From assembly GCA_030704615.1 (NCBI GenBank), contig CM060731.1:65390756-65454755 (forward strand): a stretch of DNA of 64,000 nucleotides. The letters run 5' to 3'. Below, one piece after another: positions 18,913-30,900 of the stretch. A program made the position numbers and the translations under genes. Positions within the stretch are counted from its first letter, which is position 1. Each line of letters starts with the position of its first letter. The DNA is from Takakia lepidozioides (Eukaryota; Streptophyta; Takakiopsida; Takakiales; Takakiaceae). The notes beneath the pieces are model-generated. The model searched no databases. It saw nothing but the letters and a program-made list of their open reading frames with translations, and was not told the DNA's origin.

Positions 18913-19789
18913 GGATCCAGTAAACTTGTTGTTACTGAAGCTCTGACAGTAAGGTGTAAGCCTTCAAGGCTGTAGTGTCCAATTGCTCTTGGGCACCTGC
19001 ATCATAACACGAAAGATCAATGCGCTTACCCATGTGCTGTTCAGAACGAGGGCCCTAGGAGTAATTTGCTTATCTAGAGCGAGCAGCAAGACAAGTGTAT
19101 TGACTCAGACAGCGCAAGTGCAGAATGGCCCACATCGAGTCACCTGGACAATATATTGGAGCAGCGAAGAAATAGACCAACAACTGCTGCTGCTCCCCGA
19201 AGATCAAATCGGTTGTACAGTGAGATAGATTCTGCAGGTTTGCACCTCGCGCTGTAGTTGGTCAACAAATTTGCCACTTTGAAATTGTGGGGCTAAAATC
19301 TCTCCAAGGGAAGGTCAACGCGTACACCATACTTCTACCTCAATTGCAGCGCCATCATCAGCACTTTCCATAGCGGAAATCAAAACTTGCTCTCTTGGTA
19401 CCACTCGAACATCATTCTCGTATAGCTGAATATCAAACATGCAATTAGACCCTGGCAGTCCCACGACCATCGACTGAGACTATTTGCTTTGTGCTAGCTA
19501 CATAATCTAGATGAATTCAGACCAACCGAGAAGAATTAACCCAGAAGAGGTCAGCTCTCTGCCCCTCTCTTGTACGGTGCTTAGTTGTACAATCTGGATG
19601 ACAGCCAGGCTAGCTTTGGATGACCAATTTGTACTTTTGCAGCACATAATGGATAGCAAGTTGGTTGGGGCGTAATGACAGTAGGTTGCTTCCTTGCCTC
19701 AGTGTCTATTGCCATGATCAATGTTGTTCATCGTGCAACAGAGATTTATACAGAACCTCGGCGCCTGACTGTTCCTGTATATGTGGCAG
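18913..19789. other. hAT interior without recognised gene
   Basis: Lies between the two captured genes, upstream of both. Short open frames only. It may hold promoter sequence for one or both fragments, but nothing specific can be read. Confidence 0.3.
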
Positions 19790-20621
19790 GTGCACACATA
19801 CTTTCGGGAAATGTGTTTGAACCACGGGCACTCAGTGAGCTCCTTCCAGATTGGAAGGATCAAGGCGTATGTCCTCAGTCCATACTTATGAAAACTGGAT
19901 GATGCAAGAGAGGTAGATGGCTTGGGAGTGACTGTCTTCCGTTCATGATGTTATTCAGCTGGAAATGGAGTGATTGCTGATGAGTGCTAATCAATTGAGA
20001 CACATCCGTTCATGATAATTTGATAATAGCAGATTATCGCTGATGAGGATTGGTTGAAGGATATCAATTGGATTTGACACAGGCTCCACTGCGTGTGCCA
20101 GTTGTGGAAGACAAGTTTTGGATGTTATTTGAGAAACGTGCACTGCCACTCCCATCTCCCTTCAACAACAATAGTAACTTTGTTATTAGGTCAGCTTCTA
20201 CTCTCCTACTCCGGCTTGAGTGCAATATTTTTGTTTTCTCCACATATTCAACTTTGTGGAAATTATGCTGCTACTTTCCTATGTAGAACAGGTATTGAAG
20301 TGTACAGAGAGACGGGGAAGAGACAGTTGCATGCAGGAAACTAGCATACTAAAGTCTTCCACCATGATTCAGTGGGCCACCAAATCCCAGGAAGCTTGGT
20401 AAATCCTAAACCCTCGATTGGAACAAACACTTGTGCTTAACCACAGAGACAAAGGCAAGGGGTATTATTCTATGTGAGAGCCAGCTATTTGGCAATGCTT
20501 GTTGAAGCCTTCCATAACCATGTGCTATGCTTTGAATAGCTTGAGTGAGCTGGTGCGGTGGCTAGGAGGGAAAGCAGAGAAACTTGGGGTTGAAATTTAC
20601 CCAGGTTTTGCAGCGAGTGAG
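19790..20621 (+). pseudogene. ETF-ubiquinone oxidoreductase fragment, at least three exons
   Basis: Partial gene for electron-transfer flavoprotein:ubiquinone oxidoreductase, a mitochondrial inner-membrane FAD/4Fe-4S protein that passes electrons from ETF to ubiquinone. Exon 1, 19790-19866: GAHILSGNVFEPRALSELLP. Exon 2, 20083-20189: APLRVPVVEDKFWMLFEKRA, then LPLPSPFNNNSNFVI. Exon 3, 20540-20621: LSELVRWLGGKAEKLGVEIY, then PGFAASE. Introns have good borders (gtatgt...acag; gtcagc...atag; gtaacc after exon 3) and phases match. A weak fourth exon may exist near 20,730. The N-terminal FAD-binding start and most of the C-terminus, including the Fe-S cluster ligands, are absent, so this is a truncated copy captured by the hAT element. 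Confidence 0.82.
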
Positions 20622-21199
20622 GTAACCCCCTTCTTTTGTTCACCATTCTGTGGGTTATTGTATTGGCAGAATTGATTTGCACCAAATTAGAGGGGTCTCC
20701 GCACTGTTCATTTCCAAGAAGTTCTATTGTGGGATGGTAGGGATAGCTGCAGGTGGAGCTGAATAAGGTGCTTATGCAGGTTTTGTACAAGGGTGTTCCT
20801 CTTTTCGCTGTGTGTCAGGGAATCTTGAACAATGTTGACTGGCGAGAGGAGGTATGTGAGCAGCCATCCCCCCGTCTCTTCCATCCTCTCCTTCAGGGGC
20901 TCTCTCGTTCATAGTTTCTGGCTACTCCACGTGGCACTGCATTCTGGCTGTCTTCACTTGAAAGTCAACCTGGTCTTGGTTGTCAGTGATTTAGTCATCC
21001 AGTCGTCTCCAAGTGCTGTTCAGCTACTGAAGAGGGCTTTTCAAAAGAGAATGATCTAAGCAATCGAGTGGATATCAATGCTGTAGCAAGTAGAGTTAGT
21101 GACGTTGGTAAGCATCCACCACTTTTGGTTATTTTACTGTTTTTAGCTTTAGTTCACCATGAAGCTAATCAGCTTCCTCCTTTTCTGCTATGGCATGTG

Positions 21200-21560
21200 G
21201 TGCAAGAGGTAAGGAGGACGAGTAAGGAGGGCCCACCTGCAACCAGGCCCCTTGGTCCATGGTAATCATTGATCATCATTTTTTTTTTTTTTTTTTCCTG
21301 TTTTCTTTGATGATATACCAAGGGGCTGATAGCCCTTGCTCCACTATGGTAGATTTTACATTGGAGGGAGCACAAGCAAAGAGGGGCCCGCCAACCAGCC
21401 CACATTGATCATCACTGGTAAGTATCTTCCTTTCTTTAAATTTTTTAATTCTTGATACAATTGGGGGTTGATGAGATAGCCCCTTTGGCTTGTTATAGCA
21501 GATTCTGCATGAGAGGGAGGGAGCCCAAAGTAGGGGGGGACCTGCCAACCAGCCACCATT
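21200..21560. repeat. Imperfect tandem repeats upstream of hAT transposase
   Basis: Three related units of about 130-140 bp, each with GGGCCCACCTGCAACCAG- or GACCTGCCAACCAGCC-like sequence followed by a T-rich run and a GGGGCTGATAGCCC/GGGGTTGATGAGATAGCCCC-like segment. One contains a T20 tract near 21,280. Function is unknown; it may be the transposase promoter region or an intron. Confidence 0.5.
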
Positions 21561-21982
21561 ACCGCTTGTAACTCCCTTTCATTGAGCTTTATTTTTTTAG
21601 TTGTTTACATTTTTAGTTGTAAATATATGAGTTGTGCACAATTATTAAATGCCTTTTGGATTCTTTGTTTGCATTGTTTTTACACAGGAGTTGTTCCACA
21701 AGCTTTTTATGTCATGGAGCCCAATATTTTGATGAACTAGAAAGGGAAGTTGTTCCTGACATCAATGTTGATAATGAGAGAGCTTTGGTGGAGTGCCATG
21801 TTGCGGAGGATGCTCATCATGAAGCCTCATTTACATCAGCTCATCAAGCCTCGGCTGCAATGTCATCTTCCACAGTTTTGCCATCACACACGGTGTTGGA
21901 TGTGGAGGCGCAGCTCCCAGTACTTGACAAACAACGGGATTTTTGAAGCCCCACAATCGCACTGCTTCGACATGGGCATTCT

Positions 21983-24047
21983 ATGCAACAAAAGACTGCT
22001 CCAGTGGACATAACAAATCCACAACAAATGAGGTGTGTTCTATGTCATCCTGTTGGTGTCACTCCTGCAAGCAAGAAGGGCATTGTGACCTATAATAAAA
22101 CCAATGGTATCTCTGCCCTTCGAAAGCATGTGGATCAAGAACATGACATTGTTTTGCGTAGGTGGATTGAGAGGGAAAATGAAGGACCTGAGAAGGCCCG
22201 TAGGCCAGCCAAAAAGAGGCCCGGCCCCACTCCTGGAAACATAGCTTTTTTTTTAGGAGCTCCACTCCATACAACCAAAATGATGATCAACAGAAGCAGT
22301 TCAATGAGGATTTAGTCTTATTCATTGCAAAGGAGTTGGTTCCACTGTCTTTGGTAGAATCCCCTTGGCTAAGAAGGATGGTGTTGAGGCAAAATCCTCG
22401 GATTGTTTTCCCTTCTCGACGGACATTTGTGAATGAGGCCATTCCAATCTTGGCAGAGAAGACGAAAGAGCGCTACATGTCCCCATCTCTTCAGAGTTGT
22501 GCTACTTGCTCCGTGAGTTTTGATTTGTGGATGTCAAGAGGGGAACTGACACTTTTGTCATCATAGCGCACTTTATTAATGAACAGGGAGCAATGTCATG
22601 TGACTCTTGGCATGTTTGAGACACCTGACACATCTGGGGCTGCCATGGCACATCAAGTCAACAATCTTCTTGTGAAGTATGGCCTCAATACTCGCATTTG
22701 CTTACGTCAAAGATGAGGAGGTAACTTGGCCACTTTGACCAATGCTTTGAATTCGGTGGTCTCATGTGCGTGTTTGGGGTTGGATTCTCCATTTGTGGGT
22801 AGCTGTTTTGGGCATGCAATGTCCAAGTGTTGCCAGTATGCAACAAATGATGCAAAAGTATGCGCAGATATGATCGGTTTCTATAAAAAATGCCCAATCA
22901 GAGTTGCAAAAAACCATTACTTGGACCAAAAAAAGTGGCAAAGGGAGACAAGAATGGGCAAAGGCATGTGTGGACAGCGGCATTCATCCCCGCAAACTGA
23001 AGACTCCGGTGAAGACACGGTTTGCTTCCAAGGTGATCCTCTTCCAAGAGACTTTGGAGTTTAGGCAAGCCATAATCACTTGTTACTCTAGGCAAACCTC
23101 ATTGGCACTGCAGTCTCGCATACCAAGTCCACAAGTGTGGGCCATTGCCCAATCAATTTCTACAGTTCTAGGGCCTGTGGTTCATGAGTGCATTATGAAT
23201 CAATCTGGGGGATTTTGGTTGTTGTCCGATGCTCTTAATGCAGCCATTGCCACAACAATTCGCATGCGAGGAAGTAGTGCTGGGGGGGCTGCAACTGTGG
23301 ATCATTGCATGGGGGATTTCTCAACAGAGTTGACATTGTTGGAATGGCGGATGGCTCGAGAGGTGGTATATGTCTTGGAACCATTTCTTTCTTTTTTGGA
23401 AGGGTTTCAATCGCGCAAAGCTCACAATATGCTCGCGCTTATGCTTGACCCACGTTACAAGGGGTTGTCATTGGTATCACAATATGTGGGCAAAGAGCGT
23501 GCTTTGCATATTGTGTCCCAATATGATAGTATGGTGTTAGAGCCTCTTTTGGTAAAGTGTTTCAAGGTCTTACATCCGGATACTCCGGCCCAATCACAGC
23601 CCACTTCCACAATGGACGAGATGTCCTTATTTGGTGTGCATGACCACAATGAAGACATGACATTGACAGTGGTGAGAGAACAACTATCACATTTCAGAAG
23701 GACGAAGATAAATGAGGGTGAGTGCGTGGCTCCTTTGAAATGGTGGAAAAAACACGAGTCTCTCTTTCCGTATGTGGGATTTTTGGCACGGCTAATTTTG
23801 GGCATAGTTGGATCTCAGATTGAAGCTGAGAGGGTTTTAGTATTGCAGGTGTCATAACAAACTTGAGACGGTGCAGGTTAAATATTGAAAACCTTGATAT
23901 GCTTGTGAGTGTAGTCAAAATTGGCCAAATGATGCTAGAGTTGGTTGCTTTAGTACTTCCATGAAAGAGTTTTTGGATAGGGAAGAAGTCCTCTTAGATG
24001 AGAATGAGGACTTGATTGCAGAGGCAAACCTCTTTGAGGTAGACTGA
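21983..24047 (+). pseudogene. hAT transposase with BED zinc finger
   Basis: Transposase of the surrounding hAT element, the RNase H-fold enzyme that excises and reinserts it. A BED zinc finger is at 22,028-22,145 (MRCVLCHPVG, then SALRKHVDQEHD), followed by a basic Pro-rich linker (KARRPAKKRPGPTP). SFDLWMSRG near 22,520 marks the first catalytic Asp block. The C-terminal dimerization region is at about 23,730-23,960: APLKWWKKHESLFPYVGFLA, SQIEAERV, then NLRRCRLNIENLDMLV. The frame is broken several times (near 22,255, 22,560, 22,700, 22,900 and 23,850), so the copy is inactive as read. An upstream exon may begin after an acceptor near 21,688. Confidence 0.82.
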
Positions 24048-24569
24048 TTTGTCTTAGAGACAAATTATTGTTCAACATATTACACTATATTCCTTTGATT
24101 GGAGTTTGTTTATTTGTCATTTTTATTGAAAATTTCAGTGACATCCCGTGTACTTAGTTTGTTGTATGCTATATTGACAAAGCATCATCCAAAAAACACA
24201 AATTTATGTAGTTTTTTTTAGTTGTGCTTTTGCTGCACCATAAAAGGTAACCATAGAATTACACATGTTTAATTTGTTTTGTATTTTGAATTAAGATCCT
24301 TATGTAGTTAGTTTGTTTTAGTTGTTCTTTGCTACACCGTACGACAACTTATAAAATCTCTGGTTTTCCGTTTTTAATGGAGACCATGCGTATATAACTA
24401 GTTATATATACCATAAAAGACAATCACAAAAAACATATAAGTTTATTTACTTCTGTTTTACTAATAAATTCCCTGGTTTTAGTTGAAAATTCTCAGTATG
24501 ACCAATCAGATCAGTTCATCTAATTTTCCAGAAGAATAAAAAATTAAAGAATTTAAAATATTTTTTAAA
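24048..24569. other. AT-rich 3' region of the hAT element
   Basis: No coding signal. Several short repeats of TTAGTTTGTTTTAGTTGT-like sequence occur. It is probably the 3' untranslated and subterminal region of the transposase. Confidence 0.4.
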
Positions 24570-24780
24570 AAAGAACCGGAACCTAACCGGGAACCGGTGT
24601 TTTTTTTCCAGCAACTAACCGGTAACCGGAACCGCCCCCATGTTAAAAAGTCAGAACCTGAACCGGACCGGAACCGCCTTAATAAAAAATAACCGGATCC
24701 GGATCCGGAACCGTCTCTTCAAAAATTTGTGGAACCGGAACCAAAGGTTCCTTCACAAAGGCAAGAACCGCCCAACACTG
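24570..24780. repeat. hAT right end: GGAACC repeats and TIR
   Basis: Clustered AACCGGAACC/GGTTCC motifs (24,573-24,762) end in the TIR AACCGCCCAACACTG at 24766-24780, followed by the target duplication GTCGATAC. Confidence 0.85.
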
Positions 24781-25250
24781 GTCGATACTCTATTGCAGCG
24801 GGATACAACACATGGGTAGCATCAACTATGCAATGTGGTATGTGGATGACCATGATTTGAAATGTGTAATTCACATCAATTCGTCGGCGGTGCAATGATA
24901 TGGCCTCCAACTATACGGAGTGAGCTCTGAGTGACAACTTTTAGGTAGTGCACATTTGTCATTAGACCGTTCGAAGTCTACATGTCTTGCTGTCGCTATG
25001 CACTACAATCATCTTTTGAAGATGATCCTAACTCTCATTGTTATTTGAGGAGGGAGGAAGATCTTCCCGTGGCAGCCTTTATGGTGCACACTTTGTGAGG
25101 ATATTTTTTCGTCCTCGTAATTGTAAAAGTCAAACAATGTTGGATGCTGCAATTGTAGGCCTCAACGCTCGTCTTGATTCTATTTAGGCAAGATTCCCTG
25201 CATTAATTCCACAGGTATAGGACCATCCTCGGTTATAGGCGGCGCATGAT
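24781..25250 (+). pseudogene. Remnant downstream of the hAT insertion, MULE 3' end
   Basis: After the target duplication the MULE frame continues for about 11 codons and then meets TAG near 24,815. Beyond that no protein similarity was recognised. This is the expected 3' end or 3' flank of the MULE gene. No MULE terminal inverted repeat could be identified. Confidence 0.35.
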
Positions 25251-25252
25251 AA

Positions 25253-25420
25253 TGCTGACGTGGCAGATGACGGACAGTGCCATGTCATCATTTACCGCCA
25301 CATCAGCATGCTGACATGACGCTCACGCCACGTCAGCGTGTGTGCAGGCTCACGCCACGTCACTCCTGCGTGAGCGTACGCTCGCGCGCTCACGCCATTG
25401 CGTCGTTGATTTCAGCCCAG
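25253..25420. repeat. GC-rich foldback with repeated TCACGCCACGTCA motifs
   Basis: Contains an inverted repeat GCTGACGTGGC ... GCCACATCAGC (about 25,254-25,308, one mismatch) with a nested GATGAC/GTCATC pair, followed by three copies of GCTCACGCCACGTCA-like sequence. A similar GC-rich block with GTGACGTGGCGTGAGC lies in inverted orientation at 52,415-52,500. It may be the end of an unidentified transposon. Confidence 0.5.
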
Positions 25421-25809
25421 TGTCTTGCACGCGCCACCTCTTGCCTCTGCATGGCATTGGCTTTCAGCGCTAGATGTTCTGGGCATTTAGCTAGGACTGC
25501 CAAAGCCCCGTCTTTATACAAGAATTCCGGTGGCACTGCGTCATGAGGTCCAACTGGCACTCCGTCTGCCCTTAGACATTCTGGCTCGTGATCCTCATGA
25601 TATACCAGCATGGTATCTTTTCTTGTTATTTTCTTAGTGGTGTTTGGTTTTGCCCCCTCGTGGCGGTCAGTCAGGGCACAGAGAGACGCGCATTTGTCTC
25701 CGCCGTTTTTTATCTGGAGATTGAGAGAGTCTGCAAGATGAGCATCAATTACGGGCACTAGCCCTTGCGGCACGCGCCCCTCCCGCTTCCTCCACGCAGC
25801 CACCCTCAT
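25390..25809 (-). CDS. Unrecognised open reading frame (139 aa)
   Basis: Minus-strand frame of 139 codons, basic at the N-terminus (MRVAAWRKREGRVPQG), with a plausible globular composition. No family was recognised. It lies between the foldback and the LINE and may belong to either or be chance. Confidence 0.25.
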   Translation of the reverse strand: MRVAAWRKREGRVPQGLVPVIDAHLADSLNLQIKNGGDKCASLCALTDRHEGAKPNTTKKITRKDTMLVYHEDHEPECLRADGVPVGPHDAVPPEFLYKDGALAVLAKCPEHLALKANAMQRQEVARARHWAEINDAMA

Positions 25810-25838
25810 CGGCCCACATGTGACTTCGTCATAGTCTC

Positions 25839-27690
25839 ATGTTAGGCCGCGTTGGCGAGTATTCACGCGCGGCCAAGGCTTTAGCACCTTCCTCACCGGC
25901 GCCTCCATCACCGGATACTGTCACTGCCCTCGAAGCCCTTCACCCATCAGCTCAGGATATTCTGTCGCTCTTTGTCGAGGACTTCGAGCCAGACCTGGAT
26001 CTCAAGCTAGATCGGGAGGTCTTCACTGAGGCTTTCACGCGCAGTCCCCATCTTGCAGCGGCAGATCCTTCCAGTATCTTGTATGAGAACTTACGCGACT
26101 GTTTCTCTCCACCGGACTCTGCTAGTGGCTTCTCTCAGCTATTTCAGAGTCGATTCTTTATTGCTGCTGGTCGTATCCCTGCCCCAGTGGCCCGTTTCCT
26201 TGGGGCCTCCAGATTGTTGGCTATGAAAAACCCTCAGGTACTGGCATCCGCCCTATCGTAGTTGGAGAGGTTCTTTACCGCCTTGTCAGCTGCTCACTTT
26301 GTCTTCAGTTTCGAGATGCCTTCTCCGGACACCTCTTTCCACACCAGTTCAGGGTCGCCACTCCAGGAGGTTGGGAGGCGGTGGTTCAGGGGATTTGTGC
26401 AGCTCTTGATCTTCATCCGGATTGGGTAGTTCTCCAGGTCGACATCACCGACGCTTTCAACACTGTGTCACGAGCGGCTATCTTTCAGGAGCTCCGTTCA
26501 GTCGGAGGAGATTTCCACCAGCTCATTCCGTTTGTTCGATTACTCTATGCATCCACCACTCCCCTATACTACAGTCATCATTCTCGCCTAGGTGAGTGCT
26601 CCATTATTCAGTCTGAGGTTGGGACCCGCCAAGGCGACCCTTTACGAGGACCTTTGTTTGCCATGGCTCATGTCCGCGCCCTCACGGCTTCTGCACAAGT
26701 ATACTCATCTTGTCTTTTTCCGTCGATGGCAGACGACACGCACATTGTAGGCCCTGCCTCACAGGTACTTTCAGCTTACCATCATTTTGTCACCCAACTC
26801 TCTGCCGTGGGCTTTTCAGTGCAACCTTGCAAATGTGCGGTGTGGTCTCCGTCCGGTTTCCCTGCAGATTTTGTCCTCCATGCTCACTTCATTGTTCCGC
26901 CCAATGACATCAGAATCCTGGGAGTCCCTTTTGGCACCACCCAATTCACAACGTCCTTCTTGAAGATGCACTCCGATGCACTCCACCAGGATGCCACCAT
27001 ACCGATCTCCTTCCTAGGCTCGGAAATGTACAGGTAGCATATGGAATCTTGACCAAATGTTTCCTTCAGTGTCACTCATATCTCTTGCGCACTGTTCCAC
27101 CCAGCCCAGATTTCCTACACCTCTTATCTGGGTTTAATACTACCATGATGACTATCTTCGGGAGATTGTTAGGACGAGGAGCTCTGGAGGGACTTTTGCC
27201 ACGACAGCAAGCCACCCTGTCCGTCTCTTCCGGTGGTGTGGGTCTTTTGTCCACTGTCACTACCGCCCCGTCAGCTTTCATCGACAGTTGGGCGTTGGTG
27301 GCGCCAGCCCTCGCTTCATGATTTCTCTGTGACCATCGTCCCATCCTTATGGACGCCGTTACACATGTCGACAGTGACATTTTACCCTTCCAGTAGCATC
27401 TCCGCTCTGCACGAGATCTTCTTCCGGCACTGGCGCGAGCATGTCTACCACCATTTGAACAGTTGGTTGCTCAAGGCCTCTTCACGAGTCCATTTCCGAG
27501 TGCGTACACCCTCATTCCTTTTCCAGCATGCTCTCAAGTGCTTCTTCTGAGTTGCATCGAGCCCGACTTCTATTATGCGCAGGAGGAGCTGGTTGGCAAC
27601 ACGACCCACTATCGCACCTTTTCACCTCTCAACTTCTATTTTCACTACTGCGCTTCTTCTTCGACTCGGTTTGTCTCATCCTTCGGCAAT
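25839..27690 (+). mobile_element. Degenerate LINE (non-LTR) reverse transcriptase
   Basis: Remnant of a non-LTR retrotransposon ORF2. The reverse transcriptase is at 26,381-27,037: QVDITDAFNTVSR (first catalytic Asp), SEVGTRQGDPLRGPLFAMA (the conserved RQGDP block) and MADDTHIVG (the ADD box). The upstream frame 25,839-26,261 is the N-terminal extension of the RT; a stop and frameshift separate them near 26,260. Downstream frames to 27,690 (LLPRQQATLSVSSGGVGLLS, then further fragments) belong to the thumb and C-terminal region and are broken by indels. No endonuclease domain or poly(A) tail was seen, so this is a truncated copy. Its 3' end is shared with the segmental duplication. Confidence 0.8.
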
Positions 27691-27978
27691 TGACCTTGCC
27701 ATCCATCTCCTCCGCTGTCCATGAGGTGGTGAGCGCACTTGAGGGTCGCTCTGCTTGAGTAGCTTACTATAGCTTCTGGACATGATCCCCTTGAGCGTCC
27801 TGGAACTAGTTAGTGTTGGGTCACGTACAAACCTAAAGTGGTCTCCAGCAAACATAAACATTGTCCATTCCCCATCACAAGTAAAGATCAAGAGCGTAGA
27901 GGGCGCACCGGCAACAAGGCGATATCCAAGTTCGTAACGCTGTTGATGACGTCCTGTTCGCGCCACCAATGCTGTCAT
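27676..27978 (-). CDS. Possible exon of an unrecognised gene
   Basis: Minus-strand frame, also present at 53,366-53,662. Both copies encode GDHFRFVRDPTLTSSRTLKG and SRSYSKLLKQSDP, which looks like genuine protein sequence. The flanking frame differs between copies because of indels. In copy 2 it ends EEIKQG before a stop. No family was recognised. Confidence 0.35.
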   Translation of the reverse strand: MTALVARTGRHQQRYELGYRLVAGAPSTLLIFTCDGEWTMFMFAGDHFRFVRDPTLTSSRTLKGIMSRSYSKLLKQSDPQVRSPPHGQRRRWMARSIAEG

Positions 27979-30900
27979 GCTGAAAACTCCAGAGAGGTCT
28001 CTTCCTCCAATCTATATCTATACTTTCAACAGAAAGGTCCTCCTTAAAATCGCAACATGACTCTTGAGGGTGTTACCTTCGACCCTTTTATCGAGTCGCC
28101 ATCTCAAGGGACTCCATATATTTTTAACAAAAGGAAAAGGCAGTCATGCTAGTGAATCTACATACGCACATGAGGACTCTTCCACAAATAGGAAACTTTA
28201 TGCCACAGCGAAAAAGCACATTCCTTTTCTCAACTCCGTCTAATTCATTCCAGGTCCACCACTCAGCTCTAGCTGCACGAGATCATAGTACTCAAGGGAC
28301 TCCCGTCTAATAGGGGATTCTGACGTGAAAAAAATTCCTCTCAAACTTATTTCCTGGATCTTGGCATTCAGACCTCCGACGGTACATGCTTACGATGCTC
28401 CATGCATGGCTGCAGCCCCGCTTGGCGCTTACCACGTCCACTTCGCTCATCGATGTCACGGCTACCCCCTGCAAGAAAGAAACTGGAAGAGTGGCTCTCC
28501 TGAACCATCGGAGGGCCACCCTAACCCTATTCCGAATGAGAGCAGCGGCCAATCCTGTAGCTTAACGGTCGCCTTTGCCTCGTCCAATTGCATTCTATTG
28601 CATGCATCTTTTACGTGACCACTCTCTGTCACATGCAGACAGACCTTTTGTTGGAAATCCTCATCATCTAGTCAGCAGAAGCTGTGCGATGGGCATCAGA
28701 CATGAATGACGCGGTGCAACCATCCCTGGATCATGACTTGTGGGCGATCTTGCAGAGCTCACAATGTGATGAGATCAGTTGTGGGTTGTGCGTTTTGCTT
28801 ACGCGGCCATACCAGATGCTGCAGAGCAAGGCTTGGGGAAGAACGAGCAACTCCAGGTCTTACTTCCTGCTGCATAGGACGTGGATCGTCCCCCACTCTT
28901 CCCACCGCAATGCGACTTGTTGCCTCCTCCTCTTCCCCCGCTGTCCCGACAGAGGGCTGCCTTTGCGTGGATTTTACTTGATGTCGACTACATTCCAGGG
29001 AGGGAGATGAAGCCTGGCCGAGCTGCAATTGGAGGAGGCACAGTCAGCAGCAGGGGGTATTGTTGGGTGTGAGCATGTCGGAGCTCTCCCATTTGCATCA
29101 GCTGCTGATTTGCTGTTTTGGAGTTTTCTTTAGCTTCATGGTGAATGGCGTCTGCGAGGTAAGGAACACTTTTGACATAGTGACATGAATGAAACTGCAA
29201 TGCTCCTCTTAACTTGCCGAGCCTTAGGACATCTGAGACAGCGGAGGGAGATGATACCTATATGTGAGGATATTCTTTAACTATGTATGTTTGTGATTCT
29301 TGACTCTGGTAGATGCCCAAGTGTATATCCAATACAGTGAATGTCGATTGCTCACGTGTAACATCTGGATCGAAGTGCATTGTCGAATTTGTAAAGCCTG
29401 AGATTGCTCAATTTCCGCAGAATATCTTTTAAGATTCTGAAGTTCTCTTTCTTAACTCATGTCAAGACTGTCCTCCTCTAGATGAGTTTCATTGAAGCTA
29501 CTTGAGGAGTTTAAGTTAGGATTTGTCTAGGTACTTAGGAAGGACCCATCTGCACCGCACGCTTTACGGGTGATGGAATGTACAAAAGCGGTAGCGACGA
29601 TCTTGCAGAAAAACTTTCTTGCAAGGTTTGTAGCTTCGAAGGGCAGTGTGGGTGAGGGAGAGTGATTCCAAGCTTCGCAAAGTAGAAAAATTCATAACAC
29701 ATATTTGGTGTTATAATCATTCAAAAGCGTTCTGTGCTGCGGTTGTTCTTCTGTTCACTGCAGTTGCATCGTTGTCGTCTGAGTTTGAGCTCGGCCTTGA
29801 TTTCGCAGTCAGCTCCCGGGAAAGGAAACGAACATATAAATTTACGTCAGCATCTTGAAGTGTGCTCCTGCAATGGGAAAGGTCTCCCATGATCCCCCAT
29901 CCACCAACGTACTCCTGCTGAAATCAATCTGGTTAATCAAGCATAGACAACTTAGAATGAAAGCGTCAGCTTCACCATCCCAAATTGACAATGGTAGGGA
30001 AGCGTGCAGTGAGAGAAGAGGATGGGCAATTGCAATTTCGTGACCTGATCTTTTCAATGTTGAATGTGCGTTGTAGGATACATGTGGGTTCTCACAAAGA
30101 AACAGCATTGAAAGAATGCTTCAAGCGCATTGGGATTCGGTGCATGACGACATAGACTGTCTTTCAATAGAGGGTAAGGATGGACCAAGAGAAACTGTGA
30201 CTTCAGACTGCAGAACAGGTTAGGCCATATATCAAGATTACAGAACTCAGGGCACCGCTGGCAGGCGCTGAGACAGCTGCAATGTATTAGGAGAGTCGCT
30301 CCCTGAAGCTTTTGAACCAAAGAAAAAGTTATAAACAAAGGCACAATTCCAGCACTTGTAAGCCACAAAGACTGCCTACTGTAAGACATTTGAGGACTTC
30401 CTTGAAACAGCCCTAGTAGTGGAGGATGTTGTGGTTGTAAGGACCAGAAACAGTTTCTATTGTTGGCCACTTGGAGAGGAGATGATGGCTAAAGATTGTT
30501 GTTCTGCGGAGAATTCAAGCATAGTATTGTGCACCAAACTGAATGCAATTTGGAGGCACTACTAGAAAGCTTAGATGATGGAGGACACCCATAGATTTGT
30601 GTACAGGCATGTCACGATTACTGAGATGTGTGTTTTCCACATGTAGGTAGCAAGAGTTTATACTTTGGCAGGGATGATATCTGAGTTGCTTTATGTTAAA
30701 TCGTTATGCAATTATTTTCTCTGAGCATTTGGATTGGGAGCCATAGCAACCAAGATCCACTCATGTTTGCAGCTTGGGTCATGTCTAGCACATAAAAAGA
30801 CGGTATAGAACTAGTCAAAGCCATTTTCAATTTCAGAGATCAAAGAGAGCAAGGACCAAGCCCATTGGTCCCGCTGATCTCAAATATGTAAATCAGACTA

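Larger units (their letters stand above)
16192..24780 (+). mobile_element. hAT transposon (8.6 kb) carrying host gene exons
   Basis: Bounded by terminal inverted repeats CAGTGTTGGGCGGTT and its exact complement (15 bp) and flanked by a perfect 8-bp duplication GTCGATAC (16184-16191 and 24781-24788), which is diagnostic for hAT. Both ends have subterminal GGTTCC/GGAACC repeats. It encodes a BED-finger hAT transposase (21,983-24,047) and contains, between the left end and the transposase, exons of a TauD-like dioxygenase (minus strand) and of ETF-ubiquinone oxidoreductase (plus strand). It interrupts the MULE gene. Confidence 0.92.
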
